A stretch of 64,000 bases of DNA. It comes from Branchiostoma floridae. Taxonomy: Eukaryota; Chordata; Leptocardii; Amphioxiformes; Branchiostomatidae. The stretch spans positions 27,208,100 through 27,272,099 of the forward strand of contig NC_049984.1 in assembly GCF_000003815.2 (NCBI RefSeq), given 5' to 3'. A program made the translations under genes and the position numbers. A model generated the notes under the pieces. It worked only from the letters and a program-made list of their open reading frames with translations, did not search any database and was not told the origin of the DNA. Every line of letters starts with the position of its first letter. Within the stretch, counting starts at the first letter, position 1. This document shows positions 45,013 through 54,402 of the stretch, piece after piece.

Positions 45013-45179
45013 TGGTCGTTGTCATGGCAACAAGTTATCAACTGTTAAGGAAAATAATTTTATAAGCGACAGGTATGCTCGTGCTGTATGAAATAATGAT
45101 AGAAAAGTTCATGTTACATCAATAGTCAAGCTATGCATGTTTTTTCCACATATAGTTCAGTGCCTGCCATCTGTATATA

Positions 45180-45746
45180 ATGCAAATATTAGTTTATTCT
45201 CGGGGTCACCACGGTCCGCTCGTAAGGAGTGCCAAACTTTTTTTTACATATGATGTATACAAAGGTACAACCTATAACTGTGCCAAAAATCAAGGAAATC
45301 GATTTGCCTGTAAATGAGCAAATGGCCACTAAAAATGGTCAAAAAAGGGCTTTTTGGAAATTTTGGAAATTTACGAAAACACGCCATCTTTAAACATCTG
45401 CTGCACCTCACTACAAAAACATTTGGAGCATACCTTTATATCATTTCTTTTATTAGAATATGGGTAATAACATATGCGGGAATCAATAGAATAACTGTTA
45501 ATTTGTGGGGGTTACAGGAGTCCAAAGATGGTCTATTTTGGACAAGACTAAGGCCTTCCCTTGGTGAAAATCCGCCATTTTGAAAAATGGCCGTTGCCAT
45601 GGCGACCAGTGACCACAGATCCAAAACTTTGCCATTTTTGTAAGTTAGGGCCAAGGCCCTACCACCACACAAAATTTGAGGAAAATCGATTTTTTAAGTT
45701 TGGCCAACTTTTTTTTATTTTGCTTGGTTTTTACAGACATCAGCTC
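45180..45746 (-). repeat. right long terminal inverted repeat
   Basis: Inverted counterpart of 39124-39683, with an X-box-like palindrome GTTGCCATGGCGAC at 45593-45606. The outer end has a 10-base A-rich insertion near 45712 relative to the left copy. Confidence 0.9.
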
Positions 45747-45865
45747 TTAAATGTTAACGAATTTAAGAATGATTTTTCAATGAAAAAAAAGGGAGACAGA
45801 CATCAGCAGAAAGAGGATTCTGACAGCCCGACGAGAAGAGCTGACAAGAGCACAGTTGGACCAGT

Positions 45866-46437
45866 CCCAAGGAACCACGTCTGAACACCGATGTTCAGGA
45901 ACCACGGGACCACGTCCGAACACCGATGTTCAGCCAACAGGAACCACGGGACCACGTCCGAACACCGATGTTTTAGCCAACAGGAACCACGGGACCACGT
46001 CCGAACACCGATGTTCAGCCACCAGGAACCACGGGACCACGTCCGAACACCGATGTTCAGCCACCAGGAACCACGTCCGAACACCGATGTTCAGCCAACA
46101 GGAACCACGGGACCACGTCCGAACACGGTACCGATGTTCAGCCAACAGGAACCACGGGACCACGTCCGAACACCGATGTTCAGCCACCAGGAACCACGTC
46201 CGAACACCGATGTTCAGCCACCAGGAACCACGTCCGAACACCGATGTTCAGCCACCAGGAACCACGGGACCTCGTCCGAACACGGTACCGATGTTCAGCC
46301 ACCAGGAACCACGGGACCACGTCCGAACACCGATGTTCAGCCAACAGGAACCACGGGACCACGTCCGAACACCGATGTTCAGCCAACAGGAACCACGGGA
46401 CCACGTCCGAACACCGATGTTCAGCCAACAGCAACAA
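45866..46437. repeat. 42-bp minisatellite array with length variants
   Basis: About 14 units of CCAACAGGAACCACGGGACC plus ACGTCCGAACACCGATGTTCAG. Some units lack GGGACCAC (34 bp), and some carry an extra GGTAC (45-47 bp). All forward frames are mostly open through the array. Confidence 0.95.
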
Positions 46438-46808
46438 CTAAATTGATGTTGAGACAGAAGCCTGGAGAAGGGAGGAGGGCCAACTCGAAATTTGGTGTAG
46501 TTGCGGCAACTGAGATAATGCCTACTAAATGGAAAGGACGGAACTGTATCACACAAGACACAGGAAAGCGTCCAGCTGTTATTGAACGGAATGCAGACTT
46601 GCTCACACTCAACAATGAATACAAATTAGATCTCTCATCCTTACTCACATTAGCAACAGAAAATATCCACGCCACACATCATCTCAAGCACCCAACAGCG
46701 ACTGTTTTAGACTACGCCCAACAGTTCAGCAATACCATGAATGAGAGATTAAAGCGCATGGCGTTTTGGTCCGTGTACTACCATACCCACACCAAGTCTC
46801 ATTTCTAG
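46438..46808 (+). CDS. C-terminal fragment of an uncharacterised transposon-associated protein
   Basis: Continuing in frame from the minisatellite, the ORF reads NADLLTLNNEYKLDLSSLLT, TENIHATHHLKHPTATVLDY and MNERLKRMAFWSVYYHTHTK, then a stop at 46808. The pattern (LLT...EN.HA..H......VL.YA..F.....E.LKR...W...YYTH..S) is one I recall from multi-copy uncharacterised proteins in lancelets and corals. The 5' part is replaced by the repeat array, so the real start is unknown. A shared module (46885-47005) follows the stop. Confidence 0.45.
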
Positions 46809-46884
46809 CAGTGAGGTCACCAGAACTTTCTCTGCTGCACTAAGTCATAATATATACCTTAGATACCATCCTCGGGGAAAAAAG

Positions 46885-47005
46885 TGTTCACAATGTGGGT
46901 TCAGTTGAGAACCGTCAATGTCTCCTGAGAAAAGTTAAACTTCTTTGAGGTATTATAATTTTTTGTTTGAAATATTTTGTGTTTGCATTTAAATTGTTTA
47001 GCAAC
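46885..47005. repeat. shared post-ORF module, copy 2
   Basis: Aligns with 51620-51740 (GTGG(G/A)TTCAG.T.AGAACCGT, then TCCT..GA.AAGTT) and more loosely with 19958-20070. Confidence 0.6.
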
Positions 47006-47201
47006 ACTTGTTGGACAGGAAAGTTATATTATAATTATGTTCTTTCAATTCAGGAACATGTTGCACTTTTAAGGCTATGTATACTGTTGTTTTATGCTTG
47101 CCTAATCTTATGCGTTCAATCATTTTCATTATGTATACAGACATCAAAGAGGCTACATGTACGTGTGTGCGTGTTATGTAAATACCTTTTTTTGAATATT
47201 G

Positions 47202-47350
47202 GTGCGTATATAACTTCTTGCAAACTCCACGCATAGTATTAATCTAGATCTGGTTCTCCTATTTATAGATTATCGCCTGGCAGGACATAGGGGAAGAGAC
47301 GGGAGCATTGTGCAGCAGTTCCTACACTTTGCCTGGGATATCAAGGCCAG
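47202..47350 (+). repeat. intron-plus-exon scrap shared with 34953-35110
   Basis: After an AG at about 47269 one frame reads YRLAGHRGRDGSIVQQFLHF and AWDIKAR, ending at a GTACAG donor. The first part is shared with 34953-35110 at the DNA level. The peptide looks coding but is not recognised. Confidence 0.5.
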
Positions 47351-47359
47351 GTACAGAAC

Positions 47360-48130
47360 TACTGTAGTAATTTGATCCTGATTTTGCTGTAGAATTCTGT
47401 ATGAAAGATGAACAAAGTGCCTAATCCAAGCTCTGAGGTTTCATCAAGACATCAAAAGTCATTTCAAGAAAAGCATTGACGTCACAGACGGTAACAATCA
47501 TCTATATACACAACCAATCAGCGCAGTCCTGGCTGGGGAAGCGGCCAGAGCGCAGACATTCATCCTCCATCCACCCCCGCAGCTCAGACTTCTCTATTTA
47601 TTTATTCACTCACCAGACACTCTAGAGCTCACGCTAGATTGTTCATCAACGACCTATGTAAGCTTGCCGTCGCAGCAATTCTTGTTCAACACTCGAATTT
47701 GCATTAGCCCAAAAAGAACCGGTCTAGTAACCAGGCATCTCCAATATAGGACATTTCCTGTTGCCTAGCTTTCTTACCATCTTTGAGTAACATAGATTAA
47801 GTTCACCTAGCGGTTTAATCGAAAAGTTGTTGTAGAGTTACGTTAGTCGTTACGTTACGAAACATTGTGTTAAGTCTATTACACAGAGTTCTTAGTTAGC
47901 AGATAGACCTCCTGCCACACAGAGTTATCTATAGTCTTCGCCCTCTCGACTTATTCTGTTGCCCGGGTCAGCCCGAGGCCTTATGACATCCGGACATGTA
48001 CAACCTTAGCAGAGCATTAAAGATGTCATACGCCAAATCGTGTACTGGTAGTCCTGAGTTCGTGTAATTCTTGAGCTGGCTGGTAAAATGCCCACTACCA
48101 GGCACGACCCACTGGAGCTAGAAGGTAACA
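47360..48130. other. no supported gene
   Basis: Non-coding stretch with short ORFs only. Confidence 0.4.
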
Positions 48131-48139
48131 GACTTCCAT

Positions 48140-48449
48140 TTGGAAAACGAGGAAGAGGAACAGTATAGCCCTGATTATAGCACTGGCAATGACAAACATC
48201 TTAAACACCTCAAATGGAGCCCGCACCAGACTCGTCGAGTAGTTTTAGAAGATCTTTCCAGACAGTACTTAGCTGACATGAATGTGCCTTGTGAAGATGG
48301 AGTTGCTATGAAGTACCTTGAAGCTTCTGCACGCCACCCAAAAACTAACCGAATTTGCGAGTACAGGTGTGAAGAGAAGGAAGCTAAGTCACAGTCCTAC
48401 AGCATCTCTTCTGTGGTAGCTCACAAAGTGGTGGACCTGCAGTTCTTTG
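48140..48449 (+). CDS. unrecognised exon
   Basis: Open frame of about 103 codons with protein-like composition: ENEEEEQYSPDYSTGNDKHL, WSPHQTRRVVLEDLSRQYLA and MNVPCEDGVAMKYLEASARH, then ICEYRCEEKEAKSQSYS. A second coding-like exon lies at 48506-48682. Family unknown; acidic start and Cys pair only. Confidence 0.4.
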
Positions 48450-48505
48450 GTACAATACAATATTTCCTCTTGGTTGGTAAATGTGGGGTGGCATGTATAA
48501 AATAG

Positions 48506-48682
48506 TACGAGATAGGGGAACAAGACGAAGAGACAGGGCTATGGAAGGTTGAAGTGGGTTGTGACATGCAGAACGTGATCAGCCCATTTCAGCCTTTTGA
48601 CGCCATCACAAGGCCTTTTGTCCACAGCCTTGTAGGTACCACTATGTGGATACTGGACTGCCATACCTATGACCTGCATTAG
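48506..48682 (+). CDS. unrecognised terminal exon
   Basis: After TAAAATAG the frame reads YEIGEQDEETGLWKVEVGCD, MQNVISPFQPFDAITRPFVH and ends in TAG. Probably the end of the unit begun at 48140, although the splice phase between the two is not resolved. Confidence 0.35.
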   Translation, partial: YEIGEQDEETGLWKVEVGCDMQNVISPFQPFDAITRPFVHSLVGTTMWILDCHTYDLH

Positions 48683-48689
48683 CTCCAGT

Positions 48690-49790
48690 GTTCCTCCATA
48701 ATTATTCACTTTTCAGCAATTGTATTTGTAACATGTATGTATTCTTCTCTCCCAGGGTTAGCCCTTGGCATAGCCTACGGCTAGTTGGGCAGCCCTGCCT
48801 GTATATATGCAGCTGAACAAATAAACATAGTATAAATGTTGATATTTTGTTGATATAGTTGGGCAATAATATTAACACACATTAGGATGAGACGCATCAG
48901 TTTTCTCTGACATATGGCAAAGTTATATAAATAAACAAGTTAAAACATAGCACATTCAAAAGGAGTATCAATATCAATCTTATATAACAATAACCATTCT
49001 TATCCCAAACAGCAACCCAACAGCAAAACACAACAAAGGAATCATGACGAAATATCGACAGCGAAACGAATTATTCAGACAAGTGACACCACCTTAACAG
49101 AATCAACAAACAGACAAAGAGGCAAATAAATATATATCCATGTTATATGTCAACATCTTTGAACCGTCATGAACTGGTCGTTGTAAACAGTCATGTGGAC
49201 ATATCTATCTGCTTACGGTATATGGACCGATCAACGATTTATCAAGACATGTGAAACTGCACAAGGTTGATATGTACTTTGTAACATGCATTATCTATGT
49301 GTGAATAGTTTTTTTAGCACAGATGTTTGTGATGGCACATTGATATCACATGGCACATGTGAGAAGCAATTGTATTACAAGAAATGTGTAGAAGAGTGCT
49401 TCGTTAAGAAGAAAAAAATACACATATGCGCAGAGAGATTCTATTACCATCAGGACGCTCAAAGTCAGACGGACATTCCAAGAAGAAAAAAAGGGGAGGT
49501 ATTGGAGAGAAGAATGTATTGCTTTACTGTTGTGGTGTGACAAGACAGTATATTGTATTACTCTGTTGTGATGAGACAAGTATTTTGAATGACACTTTTA
49601 GTGATGAAAGGAGTTCGAGTTTATTGTATCACCGTATTGCAAAAAATGTATTGTATTCCATTCTGTACATTCTTTTGCCTACAGTACCAGTAAAATATTT
49701 GTTTATTAACAGTATTTTTACAGCCTTAATATTTAACCTTATGTCTGATACAGAAGACAGAGCAGTGCAGCTGTCAGGGTGCCTGTAACT
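48690..49790. other. no supported gene
   Basis: AT-rich; AATAAA occurs near 48829. Overlapping ORFs at 49286-49788 have no recognisable motif. Confidence 0.4.
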
Positions 49791-49822
49791 GTACCATTGT
49801 AGTCTCCACTCCCAGCTCCTAT

Positions 49823-50605
49823 CAGTCCAGTCCGCCGGGGTTGCAAAACTACCACCTGTCAAGCACGAGCGTATACCAGCCCAGTCCGCCGGGGTTGCAA
49901 ACCTACCACCTGTCAAGCCCGAGCACATACCAGCCCAGTCCGCCGGGGTTGCAAACCTACCACCTGTCAAGCCCGAGCACATACCAACCCAGTCCGCCGG
50001 GGTTGCAAACCTACCACCTGTCAAGCCCGAGCACATACCAACCCAATCCGCCGGGGTTGCAAAACTACCACCTGTCAAGCCCGAGCACATACCAGCACAG
50101 TCCGCCGGGGTTGCAAACATACCACCTGTCAAGCCCGAGCACATACCAGCCCAGTCCGCCGGGGTTGCAAACATACCACCTGTCAAGCCCGAGCACATAC
50201 CAGCACAGTCCGCCGGGGTTGCAAACATACCACCTGTCAAGCCCGAGCACATACCAGCACAGTCCGCCGGGGTTGCAAACATACCACCTGTCAAGCCCGA
50301 GCACATACCAGCCCAGTCCGCCGGGGTTGCAAACATACCACCTGTCAAGCCCGAGCACATACCAACCCAATCCGCCGGGGTTGCAAAACTACCACCTGTC
50401 AAGCCCGAGCACATACCAGCCCAATCCGCCGGGGTTGCAAAACTACCACCTGTCAAGCCCGAGCATCATACCAGCACAGTCCGCCGGGGTTGCAAACCTA
50501 CCACCTGTCAAGCCCGAGCACATACCAACCCAGTCCGAAAGTGACGAAATCCCACCTCTCCATTCCGGCACAGTATCAACCAAGTCCCGTCGCAGACCGT
50601 TATGA
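49823..50605 (+). CDS. 54-bp-repeat ORF, 18-residue units
   Basis: An open frame encodes tandem units of YHLSSPSTYQPSPPGLQT. In copy 12 (about 50460) an extra base (GAGCATCATACC instead of GAGCACATACC) moves reading to another frame of the same repeat, VKPEHIPTQSESDEIPPLHS, which continues past the array to a stop at 50603-50605. The unit is open in all three forward frames and in at least two reverse ones, so openness alone is not evidence of translation. The unique 3' end suits PPVKPEHIPAQSAGVA as the original frame. Probably a Pro/Ser-rich disordered tail of a longer protein. Confidence 0.4.
   Translation, partial: QSSPPGLQNYHLSSTSVYQPSPPGLQTYHLSSPSTYQPSPPGLQTYHLSSPSTYQPSPPGLQTYHLSSPSTYQPNPPGLQNYHLSSPSTYQHSPPGLQTYHLSSPSTYQPSPPGLQTYHLSSPSTYQHSPPGLQTYHLSSPSTYQHSPPGLQTYHLSSPSTYQPSPPGLQTYHLSSPSTYQPNPPGLQNYHLSSPSTYQPNPPGLQNYHLSSPSIIPAQSAGVANLPPVKPEHIPTQSESDEIPPLHSGTVSTKSRRRPL
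49825..50537. repeat. 54-bp minisatellite, 13 copies
   Basis: Units of GGGGTTGCAAACCTACCACC plus TGTCAAGCCCGAGCACATACCAGCCCAGTCCGCC, differing mainly at a few transition sites (CAGCCCAGT, CAACCCAAT, CAGCACAGT). Higher-order similarity between non-adjacent units suggests block duplication. Confidence 0.97.
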
Positions 50606-51225
50606 CATCTCCATTAATTACTGATTTTGTTTACCTACAGTATCACCAATTTGTTTGAGATTTCTAGACGTTCAAAAATAGTGGTAATCTATTTTTCTTG
50701 TTTTGTTTGACTTTATGTGTGCAGTTGTTTACAGTGTGAACTCTGTTGTATTGCGTAAAACGCTAGATGCACTGCGATATTAGTGATTCGAACTCTCCTG
50801 TTCTTGTAACAGTTTTTCTCTACGATGTTTTCAATCTGTACCCTGTTATTTTGCAAGAGAACAATGGATGTTTTGCATTTGTTAGTATTTGTTTCTGCTG
50901 TTTTTCTAGAACTTTAGACATTCCTTTTTGTTATCAATGTGAACTTAACTGTTTTTCCTAAAGAACTGTTTGCTCAGTAAGGTTTAACGATTAGTACTCT
51001 CCTGTTCTTTTCACAGACATCTTTTTACGCTATGATGTAACAGTGGTGATGGTCAGGCGACACCGGTGTTTATTGATAAGTCGACAGTGATAGTTGGCTT
51101 TATTGATGATCTTTTGAAGGCGCCTTCTATCTCGACTATTAAAATGTATATTTTGTTGAGAGATAAAAATTCAAGCCTTTTTTTAAGCTTTTGTTCTTCA
51201 CTAGTAAGCGTGCTAATGATTTGTC

Positions 51226-51624
51226 TTGGTCATGGCTCATAATGTGTTAAGATTTGCACTTGAACATGTCATCTTTAAGCAAACGTTTGGGAAGACTTTG
51301 AGAGGGGGACAGGCCAAGTTTTTCGGTGTAAAGAAGTGTCTGAATGAGAACGTTAGTCCGGTGGTTGGCCTGGTCAGGTATTTAGAAACGTATGTGCAAA
51401 TGGGAATAGATTTGACTATGGGTGCCAACAGGCTTACTTTGATAAAGGATAGAGTCAATAGTTGGGCCAGGTGGATACAAGAAACTTTTCCTGTGCAATT
51501 AATTTCATGCCATGAACCATCTTTAGAATACAGTCTCTCTCAGAAGTATAAGAGTACGCTGTTTGCAAGCTACAAGCATTTACAAGTACTCGCTGTTAGT
51601 CAGTTTTCAGTGTTCTTACAATAA
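51226..51624 (+). pseudogene. tyrosine-recombinase (Crypton/KIAA1958-like) fragment
   Basis: The ORF reads KQTFGKTLRGGQAKFFGVKK, then NENVSPVVGLVRYLETYVQM and GIDLTMG. FGKTLRG....F......CPV..L..Y......MGIDL is the mid-part of a tyrosine-recombinase family found in invertebrate Crypton/KIAA1958-like genes. The motif-bearing part ends around 51420; the rest (to 51624) is not recognisable and the catalytic RxHxxR...Y segment is absent. The start codon at 51226 is not meaningful; the match begins a little inside. Confidence 0.5.
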
Positions 51625-51740
51625 CAATGTGGATTCAGCTAAGAACCGTGGACATTTCCTAGGACAAGTTGGACAATTTTGGATATGCCAGTTTTTGGTT
51701 GCATTTTGTGTGTCTTGCATTAGTTGGTAAACAACTCGCA
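51620..51740. repeat. shared post-ORF module, copy 3
   Basis: Begins on the stop codon of the preceding ORF (CAATAACAATGTGGATTCAG), and continues TAGGACAAGTTGGACAATTT and CTTGCATTAGTTGGTAAACA. Matches 19958-20070 and 46885-47005. Confidence 0.6.
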
Positions 51741-51813
51741 TAGTCAGGAATGAATGGCATGGCAATTATGAAACCACTTTCACTTCAAATTTACTCACAT
51801 TGATGATGTCACC

Positions 51814-52228
51814 ATGGAGAGCTGCCACAGTTGTGGCAATCTCTTCATAAAAGGTACCAAAGTGTACAGCCGGAAAATGATTTCAACCATAATATCTCCA
51901 CTGACATACAAGCATGTATTTGCTGCATCCCCGTCTGTCAGTTGCTTTCTCTGTTCCTCCTGTATCCAACAACTCAACAGCAAAACAGTGAAGTGGAAGA
52001 GAAAATGGTCCGCAAGACTGAGCCCATCCAAAAGTCCCAAGGGCTCCGTCAGAAAAAGTTTTGGAACACAATCAAGCTCAGGTCTGATGGGATCCTGTGG
52101 GCAGGTGGGTGATGCCGTGAGGATGCTGGGCAGAAAGCAGTACCTCAAAGCTTTCCGGCTGCTGCTACAGCACCCTGCCACCAAGCAGCAACTTCTCACT
52201 GCATGTAAGGAGGCCATCATTCATGAGG
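51814..52228 (+). CDS. Cys-rich N-terminal exon of an uncharacterised family
   Basis: From the ATG at 51814 the frame reads MESCHSCGNLFIKGTKVYSR, ASPSVSCFLCSSCIQQLNSK, a basic linker, and then VGDAVRMLGRKQYLKAFRLL and ACKEAIIHE, ending at GTAAGC (52229). Two C-x2-C pairs plus a third Cys suggest zinc binding. The helical tail (AV..L..KY..AFR.LL.HP) is a pattern I recall in the N-terminal exon of multi-copy transposon-linked proteins. A real splice donor is present, but a LINE directly follows. Confidence 0.55.
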
Positions 52229-52229
52229 T

Positions 52230-53310
52230 AAGCACAGAGTTCTCCCTTTCTATCTCCTCGCCACGCCCAGTACTCGCCGGAACCCCTCAGGGTGGGATCA
52301 TCTCGCCATCTCTGTTTGTCCTGGCCATGAACAGTCTTGACATAGGCATCCCGATCAGTGTAGCCCCAGTTAAGTACGCTGATGACCTGACAAACACAGA
52401 ACTTCTCATGGGATCGCTACCAGGCCAAATGCAACTTGCCATCAATGAAGTTGACTCTTGGGCGAAGTCCTACAGTATGGCAGCTAATGTGAAAAAGACC
52501 AAAGACATGGTGGTCAGCTGTCGTAAGGAGGCAGTGAACCCCCCTCCACTTACTTTGAACGGGGAGAACGTAGAGCGTGTGCGGAGGTTCAAACTCCTTG
52601 GAGTGATAGTCAGCGACGACTTGTCCTGGGGCCCACACATTGAGTACATGTTGTCGAAAGTCAGCCCCAGGATTCACTACCTGCGACTGTCCAAACGAGC
52701 CGGGCTACCAGCAGACGTACTTCTCCAGATCTACAAGACATTCATCCGCCCAGTACTGGAGTACGGCTCACCGGTGTGGGGAGGTCTACCCCGCGGTCTG
52801 GCTGAAGAGCTGGAGAAAGTCCAGAGGTCCTGTTGCAGGATCATCGGTATACCCTACGAACAGCTACCTACCTTGGAGTCCCGGAGACGGGATGCGACTG
52901 TACGTGAACTGAGAAGGGTGGTGGCTGACGCCACTCACCCTTGCCAGGAGTTCCTGCAGCCGGCTACAGAGTGTCAGTACCAGCTACGACGGGCTCCCCG
53001 TTTTAAGCTGCCACTGAGCCGGTCCAACAGACATTCGCAATCGTTTATCCCCAGGGCCCTTACTCTGTTGAATGGCAATTAACGCACTATCACATCCGTA
53101 TGACGTGTACCGAACTCATTGTTACAAATGTTGTATAGTAAACGTCTGTAATTTGTGTTTTTAAGCAAAATTATAAGTCAATGTAAAGTATGCCTTTAAA
53201 ATTGTAATAACTTTTTAAACAATGTTTAATAACGAAGCTTGTAAACACCAACACAATTCAGGCTAAATTGCCTGCAAAGTGGTGATTTTTAATAAAGTTC
53301 AAAGTTCAAG
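52230..53310 (+). mobile_element. 5'-truncated LINE with intact 3' part of RT ORF
   Basis: The ORF carries LAGTPQGGIISPSLFVLAMN and KYADDLTNTEL (catalytic Asp pair), then LLGVIVSDDLSWGPHIEYML and YKTFIRPVLEYGSPVWG, the standard order RT palm, thumb and C-terminal region of a Jockey/CR1-group element. It ends in a stop at 53080-53082, followed by a 220-base 3' UTR and AATAAAGTTCAAAGTTCAAG. No frameshift is visible in the remaining 280 codons, so the copy is young. The 5' boundary lies at or just after the splice donor at 52229. Confidence 0.85.
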
Positions 53311-53575
53311 CAGTTGTAGTGTAAATGGACAGCATTATTGATGTAGCCACACCTCAACACTGTCTCCTCACTTACATTGTATGAAATACAAATTTTGAAC
53401 TTGGGATCCATGGTGTACCACTATATGTTTTCTAATAGTGGTACAGTTTTGTGTACAAATATGGGCTGGGCATTCTAAAGTCTGTTGTTCCATGTTATCA
53501 GCATGTTATATTGGAAATTTCAACTTCATTGATGATGATGATGTCATTCAGTATATCATTTTTTTTCTTTTTCAG

Positions 53576-53720
53576 AGCATGTGGATCTGCCAGACGTCCA
53601 TGACTTCGATGGCGTCATGGACTTGATGATGGCACTGGATGGCGTTGAAGTTGAAGAGGAGGTCCAGGTAGACAATGACAAGGACATGGTTAATGCCTGG
53701 GCCACGAGAGGAAGGTATTT
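53576..53720 (+). CDS. duplicated acidic exon, copy 1
   Basis: After TTTTTCAG the frame reads HVDLPDVHDFDGVMDLMMAL, DGVEVEEEVQVDNDKDM. Its first 85 bases are nearly identical to the exon 254 bases downstream. A GTAGAC or GTCCAG donor may end it near 53668; the ORF itself runs further. Confidence 0.55.
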
Positions 53721-53829
53721 CACAGAGACATCCAGAACATCACCGAAAATTGCATACTCGGATACGCCCTTATATCTGTTTATACATCTGATATCTACCG
53801 ATGATGTCATTGGGTATATTTTTTTCCAG

Positions 53830-54095
53830 AGCATGTGGATCTGCCAGACGTCCCTGACCTCGATGACGTCATGGACTTGATGATGGCACTGGATGACATT
53901 GAAGTCGAAGTTGGAGGCAAGACAGAGGACGGCGACACAGTGCCATGGTTCGGCAAAGTAGCTGATGCCGTTACAAAGAGGAGTCAGATCAAAGTACAGT
54001 GGTATGTCATCACTCCAGACCACAGCTACAAGGTGGAGACAGGAGGATGGGAGCTGACGTGCCACACACTAACATTAGCACAAAGGCAGTCATAA
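53830..54095 (+). CDS. duplicated acidic exon, copy 2, with C-terminal domain
   Basis: After TTTTCCAG the frame reads HVDLPDVPDLDDVMDLMMAL, then DDIEVEVGGKTEDGDTVPWF, GKVADAVTKRSQIKVQWYVI and DHSYKVETGGWELTCHTLTL, ending in TAA. The WFGKV.......I.VQWY....D..YK pattern resembles a small chromo/BAH-like or SH3-like barrel that I recall at the C-terminus of uncharacterised lancelet transposon proteins. A decayed relative is at 25390-25525. Confidence 0.55.
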
Positions 54096-54402
54096 CCTCT
54101 ATAAAATTCAGCATTGACATGACCCTCCCAGAGGAGGAGATGCTTAGCGTTATGAAACTGATGTAGAATAGTTTTCCAGTTACATTTCCATTTGTTTCCC
54201 CTAGTTATTCCTTTGATATCGTTTTTTTTAATACTTGGGCATATATACGTAAGGGAAATCGTATTTAATCGTAAAACCTAATTTCTGATATGGATAATTT
54301 CGTAATAACAGACGTATAAGTCGGTGAGCCGCCCACGCCACATTCTGAAGTGCAGGAGGGTAAGTTTCTTTTGTAGCTGATTATCTACGTGATACCATAG
54401 GC

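Larger units (their letters stand above)
39124..45746 (+). mobile_element. 6.6-kb DNA transposon with ~570-bp inverted repeats and an intact transposase-like gene
   Basis: Left and right inverted repeats bracket one intact four-exon gene. The outer ends start GAG(G)CT..TGTCTGTAAAAACC on both sides, and each is directly bordered by TTAA (39120-39123 and 45747-45750), as expected of a TTAA target-site duplication. The inner ends also stop together (AATATTT.CATT). Neither repeat copy has inverted ends of its own, so they behave as termini of one element rather than two MITEs. TTAA targets are known for piggyBac and Kolobok; a GAG terminus fits what I recall for Kolobok better than the CCC of piggyBac. 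Class assignment is inference. Confidence 0.75.

Noticed and set aside
39124-45746. Two independent MITEs in opposite orientation around a host gene
   Set aside because: Neither copy has inverted ends of its own, both stop at the same inner and outer points, and the outer edges carry TTAA. Kept as the main alternative to test.
45803-46556. Minus-strand ORFs over the 42-bp array
   Set aside because: Repeat shadows, with no recognisable unique end.
49629-50456. 275-codon minus-strand ORF over the 54-bp array
   Set aside because: Shadow of the repeat; the unique sequence beyond it has AT-rich chance composition.
49825-50537. CRISPR array
   Set aside because: Units are contiguous with no unique spacers, and the context is eukaryotic. 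The same applies to the other tandem arrays.
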